Assembly (NCBI GenBank): GCA_016717655.1
Contig: JADKFC010000016.1
Location: forward strand, 43,106-107,105
DNA length: 64,000 bases
Source: Saprospiraceae bacterium
Lineage (GTDB): Bacteria; Bacteroidota; Bacteroidia; Chitinophagales; Saprospiraceae
Direction of reading: 5' to 3'
Shown here: one piece after another, positions 51,352 through 59,600 of the stretch
How positions within the stretch are numbered: position 1 is the first letter of the stretch
Layout of the letters: every line of letters begins with the position of its first letter
Notes under the pieces: model-generated
What the model saw: only the letters and a program-made list of their open reading frames with translations
Database searches by the model: none
Told to the model about the DNA's origin: nothing
Program-made: the position numbers and the translations under genes

Positions 51352-52064
51352 GACCTCTCATATCCCTCATCATCTTCCTAGTCACCACCCTCCTTTTCAC
51401 CCTATATGCACAAAACCCCCTCCAGCCAGAAGATAAGGACAACCTCTATTGGCAACCAGCGGTCAAAATTGACTATGCTCATTTTTTATCCAGCTCAAAT
51501 GTCGAATGTATAAAATACAAGGAAAAATATGGCTTAAAAATGTCTGCCAATATCCAACTCAAAGCCATTGTAGATATTCCCAAATCACACTTTTCCAAAA
51601 AGATAAAAAGCGGACGGGGAACGATTAAAGTTTACATGGCACCTGTATTCTGCAAGTCTTGTTCCTGCCTTCTTTCTGAGGATGCTGTTGAGTTGAAAGT
51701 TTATCGATTGTTATTTGATGTAGCTGAACTGAGCGCCAGAGGTGCCAGAAAGGAACTTATCGAAACACAAAGCCAGATGAATATCAACAATGCGAACCCA
51801 ATGCTCCTAACGACCATAAAAAATAAATGGGAGACACAAATGAGAGCCACCTGGTCTTCCATCTACCAGGAGGTATTAATACAAAAGAAAGAAAATGCCT
51901 TTGCCGAATGGAGAACATTGATAGATGAACTTTTGGCGACCCACCAAGACTACTCCACCCAGCCCGATGATATAAAGAGATTGATACTCGGCGTGCCTAT
52001 TGAGCCAGACTATGTGCAAGCGCCAACGATTGTTGGCGACCTGAAAGAAAAGGATGGGAAATAA
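51348..52064 (+). CDS. full-length repeat-block gene; secreted, DUF922-like
   Basis: 238 aa, TTG start overlapping the upstream stop; the protein opens RPLISLIIFLVTTLLFTLYAQ, a signal peptide. The mid-part APVFCKSCSCLLSEDAVELK-VYRLLFDVAELSAR aligns by eye with DUF922 (putative Zn-protease), whose motif is HEQxHFDIAEL; here the HEQxH metal site reads KVYRL, so catalysis would be lost. C-terminal half coiled and charged (ATWSSIYQEVLIQKKENAFA). The match is tentative. Only this copy (C) of three is complete; the 5' boundary of the repeat coincides with the end of the barrel gene. Confidence 0.6.
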   Translation: MRPLISLIIFLVTTLLFTLYAQNPLQPEDKDNLYWQPAVKIDYAHFLSSSNVECIKYKEKYGLKMSANIQLKAIVDIPKSHFSKKIKSGRGTIKVYMAPVFCKSCSCLLSEDAVELKVYRLLFDVAELSARGARKELIETQSQMNINNANPMLLTTIKNKWETQMRATWSSIYQEVLIQKKENAFAEWRTLIDELLATHQDYSTQPDDIKRLILGVPIEPDYVQAPTIVGDLKEKDGK

Positions 52065-52650
52065 AAATCAGCTGATTAAACGTACTATTTTGCATCATGG
52101 GGAAATTAAGCCCAGAACTGAACGATCCAAACTTATAACCGTTACCCATCCACACCCCAAAATCAAGTAGTGTTTTATATACCATCTCCTGAAACCCAAA
52201 GCATGGCACCTTTTGATATTCTGCAGATGCAGGAAATACGTATCTCTCAGACAGAAATACAAAATATTATACTGTCCGGACTCCAACAAAAGCCATAAAT
52301 ACCAAATAAGATTTTGCGATCCGTATTTTGTATAAATAATCTGGGCATAATTTTCAAATAGGAAATGAAATAACTATATTTACAGTAGTAAAAAGTACTA
52401 ACATGCTAAACCCGCTACATGGATGTTTTTAAGAATTATATCGAGATATGGCTGGGGCTTAGATGGGAAGATAAAAAATATCGGTCATCAAAAAGCTTGG
52501 TAGAAACGCTTAAGGTGTTTAATGTAAATTTTGAATGTTTGAAATTTGTTTATACAAGTAAAAAATAGCTAATTGGATTGAAATTCAAAATACTATGCCT
52601 AATGATAGTAAGATGAGAGAAAGAATGGGTATTTAGTATATATAGTTCGT
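52065..52650. repeat. repeat block C, non-coding part
   Basis: Conserved with blocks A and B, including AAATACCAAATAAGATTTTG, CTATATTTACAGTAGTAAAA and TATATATAGTT at its end (about 52638-52648). The micro-ORF at 52403 is cut to nine codons (MLNPLHGCF, TAA). The GTTTA section is more diverged (AAACGCTTAAGGTGTTTAAT). Confidence 0.78.
52403..52432 (+). other. conserved micro-ORF, copy C (truncated)
   Basis: ATG CTA AAC CCG CTA CAT GGA TGT TTT TAA. The CAG codon of the other copies is TAA here, ending it at nine codons, while the DNA beyond (GAATTATAT) stays conserved. Confidence 0.5.
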
Positions 52651-52739
52651 TACAATAAAAATAAAATCTAATCAATATGACAAACAGAATAACCAGCAAT
52701 GAAAAATGATTTCAAATGGATTTTTAACGCATTCATTTA

Positions 52740-52922
52740 ATGGAACTAGTCGATATTAAGGCAAGTACAAACTATATTGTCTTAATCATCATTGCCTTGT
52801 TTGGAATTATTATCGGGTACTTGATATTTGAACTAACTGGAGTTATATTAAATAGTATTGTTTCAGTAATTCTTATAATCTCAATCCTTACTACTATTTG
52901 GCTGATTGTAATTGACGAATAA
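52740..52922 (+). CDS. small membrane protein
   Basis: 60 aa: MELVDIKASTNYIVLIIIAL then two hydrophobic helices (FGIIIGYLIFELTGVILNSI and VSVILIISILTTIWLIVI). Family not recognised. It precedes the next ORF by 41 nt and follows repeat block C. Confidence 0.5.
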   Translation: MELVDIKASTNYIVLIIIALFGIIIGYLIFELTGVILNSIVSVILIISILTTIWLIVIDE

Positions 52923-52963
52923 TAATAGAATAAAGAAAAAAACTTAATTGACCAATTTTATTT

Positions 52964-53690
52964 TTGGACAAAATGAAGAACCAAGAGCTTGTCCAAAGCC
53001 TTAAAAATGAAATTGGATTAATTACCTCTGAATCAGCAAAAAGAAAAAGCATAAATGCGTCACATATTCATATAGAATACAAAAATTTATATGTTGACGA
53101 ATTAGGAAAGTTTCTTCAAAATATAGACAATGTATATAAAATGGTTTATGCAATAGGGAATTACAGAATAGGAAAAGAAAAGGAACTGACAAATATTAAT
53201 AGCGAATTTAACAGAAATGGTCAATTGATGGAATTGGCAAATAGACTCTTAAAAAGTAATTCAAGAGACCGCCTAATTTTGAGAGATATTTTTACTGGCA
53301 ATTCTATAGATATTTATCCCTCGAACAATTGGATTCCTTCAGCGAAATTTAAGGACGGGAAACCAGTAATATATATTCATCCTAAATTTATGCCTGTCAT
53401 ATTGACATTAATTTTATTGGCAGCAGTTGTGAAATACGGAACAACTATGTATAAAAAGTATCTCGAAATAAATAAATTAAGAAATGAAATTTATAAACAA
53501 CAAGAAATGCAAACGATAACAGAATTAGAAGCCAAAGATTGCATTTTATTTATTGATGATTTCGAAAAAATATCTTCATGATTTATCGGAAGAAGAATTG
53601 ATTGAATTACAACAAGAATTAAAATGTTACGAAAATTCAGTTATTGAAAACGATACAATTTCATCTATTGATCATGTTTGCAACTTATAA
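52964..53690 (+). CDS. hypothetical single-helix membrane protein (frameshifted)
   Basis: About 240 aa. The main frame runs to 53581; an indel in the A-run near 53565 and a second frame finish it (HDLSEEELIELQQELKCYEN … to TAA 53688). A long coiled N-terminal half (QSLKNEIGLITSESAKRKSI, LTNINSEFNRNGQLMELANR), then one membrane helix (FMPVILTLILLAAVVKYG) and a charged coiled tail. Not recognised. Ends 25 nt before the weak attC-like site. Confidence 0.5.
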
Positions 53691-53714
53691 TAATAAAATA
53701 TACTGACGAACAAA

Positions 53715-53775
53715 GTGCAAAACGGCAATAGCGGTTATACGCCGATACAGCGTTTGAATAGACCGTTAGCGGTCA
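53715..53775. other. weak attC-like site
   Basis: Inverted arms AACGGC…ATACGC against GCGTTT…ATAGACCGTT (53720-53766), ending in CCGTTAGCGG. R'' does not match the RYYYAAC consensus well and the left arm has a 4-nt insertion. Position fits a cassette border: after one ORF and 40 nt before the OLD ATPase start. Confidence 0.35.
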
Positions 53776-53816
53776 TGGATTTTAAAAACAAATAAATTAA
53801 ATACTAATATTTATAT

Positions 53817-55733
53817 ATGAAACTACTCAAGTAACAGTAAATAAATTTAGAAACATAATAGATTCTAATCCAGTAAAAATAGGATGACATCACATGCTTA
53901 GTTGGCAAAAATGAATCAGGCAAGACCTCTTTCCTGCATGCACTTTATAGGCTCAACCCTGCAAGACCAAATGTAAACTTTAAAGTAGAAGACCAATACC
54001 CAGCTTGGCTTGAGAAAAAGATAGAATTAAGGGAGATGACCTTGAAAAATTCAAACCAGTTTCTGCAAAGTTTGAAATGGAGCAGGAAATTATTGATGAG
54101 ATTCACTCTGTGTTTGGTGAAGGAATAATGCAAGGCAATATTTTGGAATTATCAAGAGCATATAATGGAGAACATGAATATTCTTTCAATCTCGACCATA
54201 AGGCAGCTCTTAAACAACTTTTAAAAGAACTTACATTTTCCAAAGAAACAAGAGCTGAAATATCCAAACCTGAGATAAAGCATGTTCAAGATTTAAACAG
54301 AGTTGCAGGCAAATTGACTTTTACAGAAGAGAATGTCAAAGACAAGGAAAATATTGCAGAACTACTGAAAAGAATAAAATCTATATATGGAACGAATTCT
54401 CTTACAGGTAGTATTTGGACTAAGATTAAAGCATATGTTCCTAAGTTTATTTACTTCGATAAATATAGTTCTCTTCTTACACGGTAAAAATTAAAGAACT
54501 TTTTACAAGCTGACAAGTCTACATTGAAAGACGATGAATTGACGGCACTTGCTCTACTAAAAATGGCTGGAGCGGATGACGATTACCTATTGAATCCAGA
54601 CTATGAAAGAAGGAAAAGAGAACTTGAAAACGTTGCCAATGCCTTGACACAGGATGTTTTAAAATACTGGAGTCAAAACAGAGAATTAAGAGTTTCCCCC
54701 GACATTACACAAAAAACTGAAAATAGGCATAATGGACAAACATCAGTGGTAGATGAACTTAAGATTAGAATATGGGATAATAAACATGCTTTATCGCTTC
54801 CTTTTGATGAACATTCAACAGGTTTCCAATGGTTCTTTTCTTTTCTTGCCGCATTTTCGGAATATGAATATAGCAATGAACCTGTAATAATTTTATTGGA
54901 CGAGCCAGGTTTGGGTTTACATGGGAGAGCACAAGCAGATTTCCTTTTATTTATTGAGGAAAGACTGGCAGATTCAAGACAAGTACTTTACTCAACCCAT
55001 TCGCCATTTTTTAGTGCAGCCAAATAAACTCGAAAGAGCAAGGATTGTAGAAGAGAAAGATAGAAATGTTGGAACTAAAATAACGGTAGACGTTTTTACA
55101 TCAGACCAAGACACACTCTTTCCTCTTCAAGGTGCTTTTAGGCTATGACTTGGTTCAAAATTTATTTATTTCAAAAACAATTTAATACTTGAAGGCACTT
55201 CAGATTTTGTTTACTTAACAACTATCTCCGATTTTCTAAAAGAAAATGATCGAAATTATTTAAATGAAAAATGGTCTTTGGTTCCTGTAGGAGGTGCCGA
55301 CATAATACCAACTTTTGTTGCCTTATTAGGAATTCACCTTGATGTTACAGTGGTGATTGATTCACGTAAAGAAGGTAATCAAAGCTTACAAACCTTTCAA
55401 TGAAAGGTTATTTAAAAGGAAAAAAGAATCATTTCAATTGGAGAAATAATATCTACTAAATTTGTAGACATTGAAGACTATTTGAAGAGAGTGACTATTT
55501 AGACATTTACAATAGAGCATTTAAGAAAACAACTAAAGGGAACAGACTTACAAGGTTCTGACCAAATTGTTTTAAAATTGCTCGCCATGAAGAAATTGAA
55601 AGGTTTGATCATGGTCGACCTGCTGACTATTTTTAAGGAATAAATTAGACTTATTACCCAAGCTGACGGAAAAAAAACTTTAACAAATTTTGAAAACCTA
55701 ATTGACAAAATAAATTCAACATTTGGAACATAA
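53817..55733 (+). pseudogene. OLD-family ATPase/TOPRIM nuclease (multiply frameshifted)
   Basis: About 620 aa when frames are joined. Walker A in ITCLVGKNESGKTSFLHAL (near 53890), insert region 54077-54487 and 54524-55027, ABC-type signature area FDEHSTGFQWFFSFLAAFSE, and Walker B VIILLDEPGLGLHGRAQADF followed by YSTHSPFF. TOPRIM part: NLILEGTSDFVYLTTISDFL and VVIDSRKEGNQ. OLD proteins are overcoming-lysogenisation-defect nucleases used in phage defence. No helicase partner follows, so not a Gabija pair. At least seven frame breaks; true pseudogene or poor consensus cannot be separated. Confidence 0.78.
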
Positions 55734-55748
55734 CGGAAAGACACGATC

Positions 55749-55813
55749 CGCTAACAATGTGTAGGACAGAATGCCTCCTTTCGCAGGCACCCCTGCTACA
55801 CCAACCGTTACCT
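55749..55813. other. attC-like recombination site (best example)
   Basis: 65 bp. R'' CGCTAAC (55749-55755) and R' GTTACCT (55807-55813); L'' TGTGTAG (55758-55764) and L' CTACACC (55796-55802) pair 6 of 7. The spacer between R and L is unpaired, and an inner hairpin TGCCT…AGGCA closes it. Starts 15 nt after the OLD gene stop and 61 nt before the nuclease ORF. This is the standard layout of an integron attC. Confidence 0.68.
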
Positions 55814-55873
55814 GCAACCTTTTAAGACAGTGCATACTTTGACATAACAGATTTCAAATAAACAGAAACCTCA

Positions 55874-57053
55874 ATGACGCCCGGACAACTGAAAGGAACA
55901 TTACTTGAATATCTTGTAAGGCAACTCTTGCAAAATTGCGGCTTCGGTTCGGTTAGACCTGACGGACATTATATTTATGAGCAAAACGGAACTGGGCTTT
56001 TTTTTATTAATGGCAAAGGAGCTGCTCATGATGCTGATGTTTTAATGGAGCCACCAATTCAACTACCTTTTTCTTATCCTTCACGGCTTCTCTTTGAATG
56101 CAAAGCATATCAAAATACAGTTGGGCTTAATGTTGTTAGAAATGCTCTTGGACTTCGCTACGACATTAACGAATTTGAAATCGTTACAGATGCTTCAATT
56201 CAACAACGAAAAACAACAGACGAGCAAACTATGCTATCTCTGACCGAAAACGTTTCAACTATCAAGTAGGTGTAGCCTCAGTTGAACATTTTAGTGCATC
56301 AGCATTTGAATTCGCAGCAAACAACAAAATTCCACTTTTATCAATGAGATGGTTTCTTCCTGACAGCATTTGTAATTTGTTTCATAATATTTTGCTTCCG
56401 TATGTTAACTCAATTCCACAACCGCTTCGCAAACAGAATTTATTCTACACTTAAAGATAAAAAAAAGATGCAAGCTATCAACATGAAGGGGTAAGGGAAT
56501 TTATTCAAAGAGACAATATCATTGGGCAAATAATTCGTGTGTTTGAGAATAAGATTGATACAAGTTTTATTGGACTAATAGAAACAGGATTTGATTTTTC
56601 TTTTGCTGAAGGAGAAAGCAGTATCAATTTTCTTTCCCCAACAATTAGGTTTTGAAGAGGTAAGAGCACAAATTCATTATTACAGACAACAGCCAAATGT
56701 CTGGACTCTTGATTTAGTTAACGGCAATAGACATTCAGAATTTAAGTTTTTCGTCCCAGACAGAATAATGAATATGTGGAGAGAGTATAGCTTAGACAAA
56801 GCAGTGGCAATAAATTTAAAGGACGAATTCTTTTCACGGATTTTTATATTCACAAGAGCAGCAAGGAAACAGACAACTTCCCTTCTTTGTTGTAAATATT
56901 GATAGGGAGTGGCTTGACAATATTAGGGAGCAATATCACGACAACGACAGAACACCTACCCTCATTAAAGGCGTAAGGCAGCAGGTAACAGCAGCTACCC
57001 AAAAGGCGGGGTTTCGTTTTCCAAAGACAGATTTGTGCTTAATTATGAATTAG
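55874..57053 (+). pseudogene. PD-(D/E)XK restriction-like nuclease (frameshifted)
   Basis: About 390 aa across several frames. N-terminus MTPGQLKGTLLEYLVRQLLQ NCGF; the nuclease core has HDADVLM (Asp) followed by RLLFECKAYQNTVGLNVVRN (Glu-x-Lys), the PD-(D/E)XK pattern seen in Mrr-like enzymes. The second half (ASVEHFSASAFEFAANNKIP, LGFEEVRAQIHYYRQQPNVW) is a less typical alpha/beta region. The C-terminus reads into a repeat element (GVRQQVTAATQKAGF) and stops at 57051. Possibly a restriction or defence nuclease; no methylase seen. Confidence 0.7.
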
Positions 57054-57120
57054 TTTTTCAAATGATGCTAAGTGATAAAAATCCCACCCTGAAGGGTCCT
57101 ACAAAACAATAGCAATCACC
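56984..57120. repeat. cassette-end-like repeat, copy 1
   Basis: GGTAACAGCAGCTACCCAAA…GGCGGGGTTTCG…ATTTGTGCTT matches 58636-58700 base by base (GTTAACAGCACTTGCCCAAA…TTGGGTTTTCATG…ATTTGTGC). Both are followed about 60-80 nt later by AAAATC-C-CC sequences. May be a second, longer type of cassette-end site; the stem is less clear than at 55749. Confidence 0.45.
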
Positions 57121-57307
57121 CTAAAACCAGTAATACTGACAACAAACGATCAGACAAAAGACGTGTTAAAACATTGAAAATCAATACAATTTAAATATAA
57201 CTACGAAATTCTTTACAGAAATCAAAATAAGTATTACCTTTGCAGTCAGTTTAAGGGTTTGGAAATTTATTTAAAATGGCTTACATTTACCTAAAAAAAC
57301 TAATAAA
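57054..57307. other. intergenic region (254 bp)
   Basis: AT-rich; contains the distal half of the cassette-end-like repeat and the leader of the next small gene (TATTACCTTTGCAG near 57232 fits a -7-like TAnnTTTG word). No gene seen. Confidence 0.4.
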
Positions 57308-57587
57308 GTGAACAATTTTTTTGAAGAGCTAAAAAAGTATTTCGAGGCTACTCCTCGAGAGAAAGTATTGGAAGATTGGGCAAAAAAGTGTTGAATATGA
57401 CAAGGTGGGTCCAACTGTTGAAGAATTTTTACATAATACTAATCAATATTACCAAATACATTCCGAGGAACCTTTATGGGTTTATTTAATAGGAAATAAC
57501 AAATACGACCTGAAGTTTTCTTCAGGTTTTTTTATGCCTAATAAAAATAAATTATCAATATGCAAAAAGCAGCATTTTCAATTATAA
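57308..57587 (+). CDS. small charged protein of the SecB/toxin-like set (frameshifted)
   Basis: GTG start 57308: VNNFFEELKKYFEATPREKV, then an A-run indel near 57381-57386, then YDKVGPTVEEFLHNTNQYYQ. 90-odd residues, mostly helical and acidic. This N-terminal pattern is one I associate with small Bacteroidota hypothetical proteins. The reading frame continues through the hairpin at 57508-57533, so its true end is uncertain. Could be an antitoxin, inferred only from size and position. Confidence 0.55.
57508..57533 (+). terminator. rho-independent terminator
   Basis: ACCTGAAG-TTTT-CTTCAGGT stem followed by TTTTTTT, a textbook terminator on the + strand. It lies inside the open frame of the small protein, suggesting that gene really ends upstream or that the element is an attenuator. 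Confidence 0.75.
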
Positions 57588-57964
57588 ATTATCAATTTGA
57601 TAGAGTCCAAATTGATTTAAAAAATAATACTAGTAAGGATTTAGCATTGGCCATTTGAAACAAAAGGGCTATATGATAATGAAAATAGTACTTTTGAATT
57701 ACAATTCGTAGTCTACGTTTCAAACAAATTAGCTGAAAATCCATTCGTAGAAATCAGTTGTAAAGGAAATTTTAAATTCGAAAACGTGTCAAAATTTGAA
57801 GATATTCCAGATTTTTTTATAGAAATAGCATTGCCATATTTCCATATGTTAGAGCTTATCTTAGTTTAGTTACTACTCAAGCTAATGTACCGGGCATTAT
57901 TTTACCAACACTCAACTTATCCAATTTAGAAGCTGAATTGAAAAGCAATACCGAAACTAAATAA
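57560..57964 (+). CDS. SecB-like chaperone (frameshifted)
   Basis: About 132 aa after fixing two 1-nt errors (near 57650 and 57840). N-terminus MQKAAFSIINYQFDRVQIDL; then FETKGLYDNENSTFELQFVV, NPFVEISCKGNFKFENVSKF, and the diagnostic helix FPYVRAYLSLVTTQANVPGI ILPTLNLSNL (compare SecB FPYAREVISSLV…P..L.P.NF). SecB proteins hold unfolded clients; SecB-like proteins also act in toxin-antitoxin-chaperone systems. It lies directly before a putative toxin gene (stop 57964, ATG 57965). Confidence 0.65.
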
Positions 57965-58546
57965 ATGAATATTGGTTATCAAAACAGTATATCAAACGCT
58001 TGAAAACAGAGGCAATCAAGATTATGTTGAAAATAATGGACCATTCCTTTGCAGTAGAAATAATGCTTGGTTAGGAAATGGATATTATTTTTGGGATTCT
58101 TTTATCGAAAATGCTCACTGGTGGGGCTGGAAGGTAAAGAAATTTACAAATGGTTACTTTATTTGTGAAGCATTCTATGATTTTGAGAAACAGTTTGTTT
58201 TAATTTAATTGACAACCCTCAACATTTCCAATTATTTAATAGTACACAAAAAATAATGCAAGAAAAGGGCTTATATGTTCCTAATCAAACTACAGTAGCA
58301 CGAATAATAGAGTACATTAAAAACACATTAAAAATATTTGAATATGAAGCAATTAGGGTGTATGGTATTAATAGTAAATCATTTAACTCCCATATAGTAA
58401 CCGAACAATTTTGACAAAAACATTAACAAAGTATTTAGATTCATTGCCTGACATTCAAAATTTGCTTTTATTCAAAATCAAGTTTAAATCTTCGCGATTA
58501 TACACTCATATATCCACCAAAATAAACTGACGATTATCTAGTTTAG
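57965..58546 (+). CDS. putative toxin, ART-like (frameshifted)
   Basis: About 194 aa from three frames (57972-58208 plus extensions). Core: VYQTLENRGNQDYVENNGPF, then WLGNGYYFWDSFIENAHWWG and a strand ICEAFYDF; the tail ends SKSSLNLRDYTLIYPPK. The LGNGYYFWD block recalls the G-x-YF turn of ADP-ribosyltransferases, but catalytic residues cannot be assigned by eye. ATG abuts the SecB-like stop. Toxin identity is inferred from context. Confidence 0.5.
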
Positions 58547-58803
58547 TTAATATATAAAGAGTAAGAACAAATATTAGGACCTCAGCAATGCAGACACGAA
58601 ATTACAATGAACAACCACGACAGAAAAAAAAAGGCAAAGTGTTAACAGCACTTGCCCAAAAGTTGGGTTTTCATGCTCCGCAGGTACATTTGTGCAAATC
58701 GAAAGTTCAGTTGTCAGAATTTAATTTAGTACTAAAAAATCTCGCCGTTTGATTTGCTGAATACCCTAATCACATATTACTACACCCAAACCCCTTAAAC
58801 AAT
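58547..58803. repeat. cassette-end-like repeat, copy 2, and flanks
   Basis: Holds the second copy of the GTTAACAGCACTTGCCCAAA … ATTTGTGCAAATC element (about 58636-58710); a partner word AAATCTCGCCGTTTGATTTG follows at 58737-58756. No gene seen. Confidence 0.45.
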
Positions 58804-58985
58804 ATGTATTTCACTGCGATAGACTTTGAAACCGCATAACCTGCCAGAGCAGAAATTGCCTAAAAAGGCATTTGTATGGTTGAAAATGGGAGTATAATCC
58901 ATACTGAAACTATTTTGATTAAACAGCCACTGATCATTTTTCGCATGGGTGTATTCCACATTAATTGTCGCCCCATTTATAATTA
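58804..58985 (+). pseudogene. remnant of a DnaQ-like 3'-5' exonuclease gene
   Basis: ATG 58804 opens MYFTAIDFETA, the DEDD exonuclease first motif, then, allowing stops and indels, PARAEIAxKGICMVENGSII HTETILIKQP. Only about the first 45 residues survive; the rest is gone. Confidence 0.6.
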
Positions 58986-59172
58986 ATTGCGCTCCTCTTG
59001 GGATATTTCTAAAAACAAATCAAGTTAAAATCTCATAAAAATTTGAATCAGGGGTGACAAGGTATATATTACCCCCTTGTTCTTGCCTTCTATCAGAAGT
59101 GTAAAATCCAATTTTAATTACCCCCAAAAATTTCCCCTACCTTCACCCCCATAATCACACACACACCCTTTT
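58986..59172. other. intergenic, no gene recognised
   Basis: C-rich run near 59085-59165 (ACACACACACCC) and otherwise unremarkable DNA between two gene remnants. Confidence 0.4.
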
Positions 59173-59340
59173 ATGACAGCAGAATACAAAAGAATTCTTG
59201 AGGCTCAGCTGTGGAAGATGCCAATACGCTGAGGGGAAAGATGAATGCAGATGAGTTTAGGGACTACATCCCGGGCTTTTATTTTTATAAGTACCTAAGT
59301 CCCCACCGTAGTGGTAAACTGAAGCAATTGAAAATATAAA
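59173..59340 (+). pseudogene. remnant of type I restriction methylase gene hsdM
   Basis: From ATG 59173: MTAEYKRILEAQLWK, then after an indel DANTLRGKMNADEFRDYIPG FYFYKYLS. This is the N-terminus of HsdM (compare …LRGKMDADEFRDYILGFIFYRYLS). The frame ends within about 45 codons in unrelated DNA. No hsdS or hsdR present. Confidence 0.68.
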
Positions 59341-59429
59341 TTAAGGTATTTGCATACTTCATCCATTAAATGCAAAAGGGAAAGCATCGCAGTGAATATT
59401 TGTATGAACCAGACAACGCGGGGGACCCG

Positions 59430-59600
59430 AACAAAACGACGCAAGGCATTGCGTCGCAACAGCTATCGAAAATAGTGACAAAAATACAGCGCTGAAAGCG
59501 GTGAATTTTGGTAACCCCCGGCACCTCTGGGATACCCTAACAAAACGACGCAAGGCCTTGCGTCGCAATGGCTATCTAAAATGGAGACAAAACCGCCACC
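59430..59600. repeat. palindrome-rich repeat element, third copy (tandem)
   Basis: Two palindromic cores: 59437-59456 (CGACGCAAGG CATTGCGTCG) and a perfect 20-mer at 59546-59565 (CGACGCAAGGCCTTGCGTCG), each followed by the tail AACAGCTATCGAAAATAGTG or a variant. Same family as the elements flanking higBA. Its right end encodes the last residues of the response regulator. Confidence 0.8.

Noticed and set aside
53817..57053. Gabija (GajA/GajB) system
   Set aside because: The OLD-type gene is not followed by a UvrD-like helicase; the neighbour is a PD-(D/E)XK protein behind an attC-like site.
57965..58546. Firm call of ADP-ribosyltransferase
   Set aside because: Only a GYYF-like turn is visible; catalytic residues cannot be assigned, so it is reported as a hypothesis.
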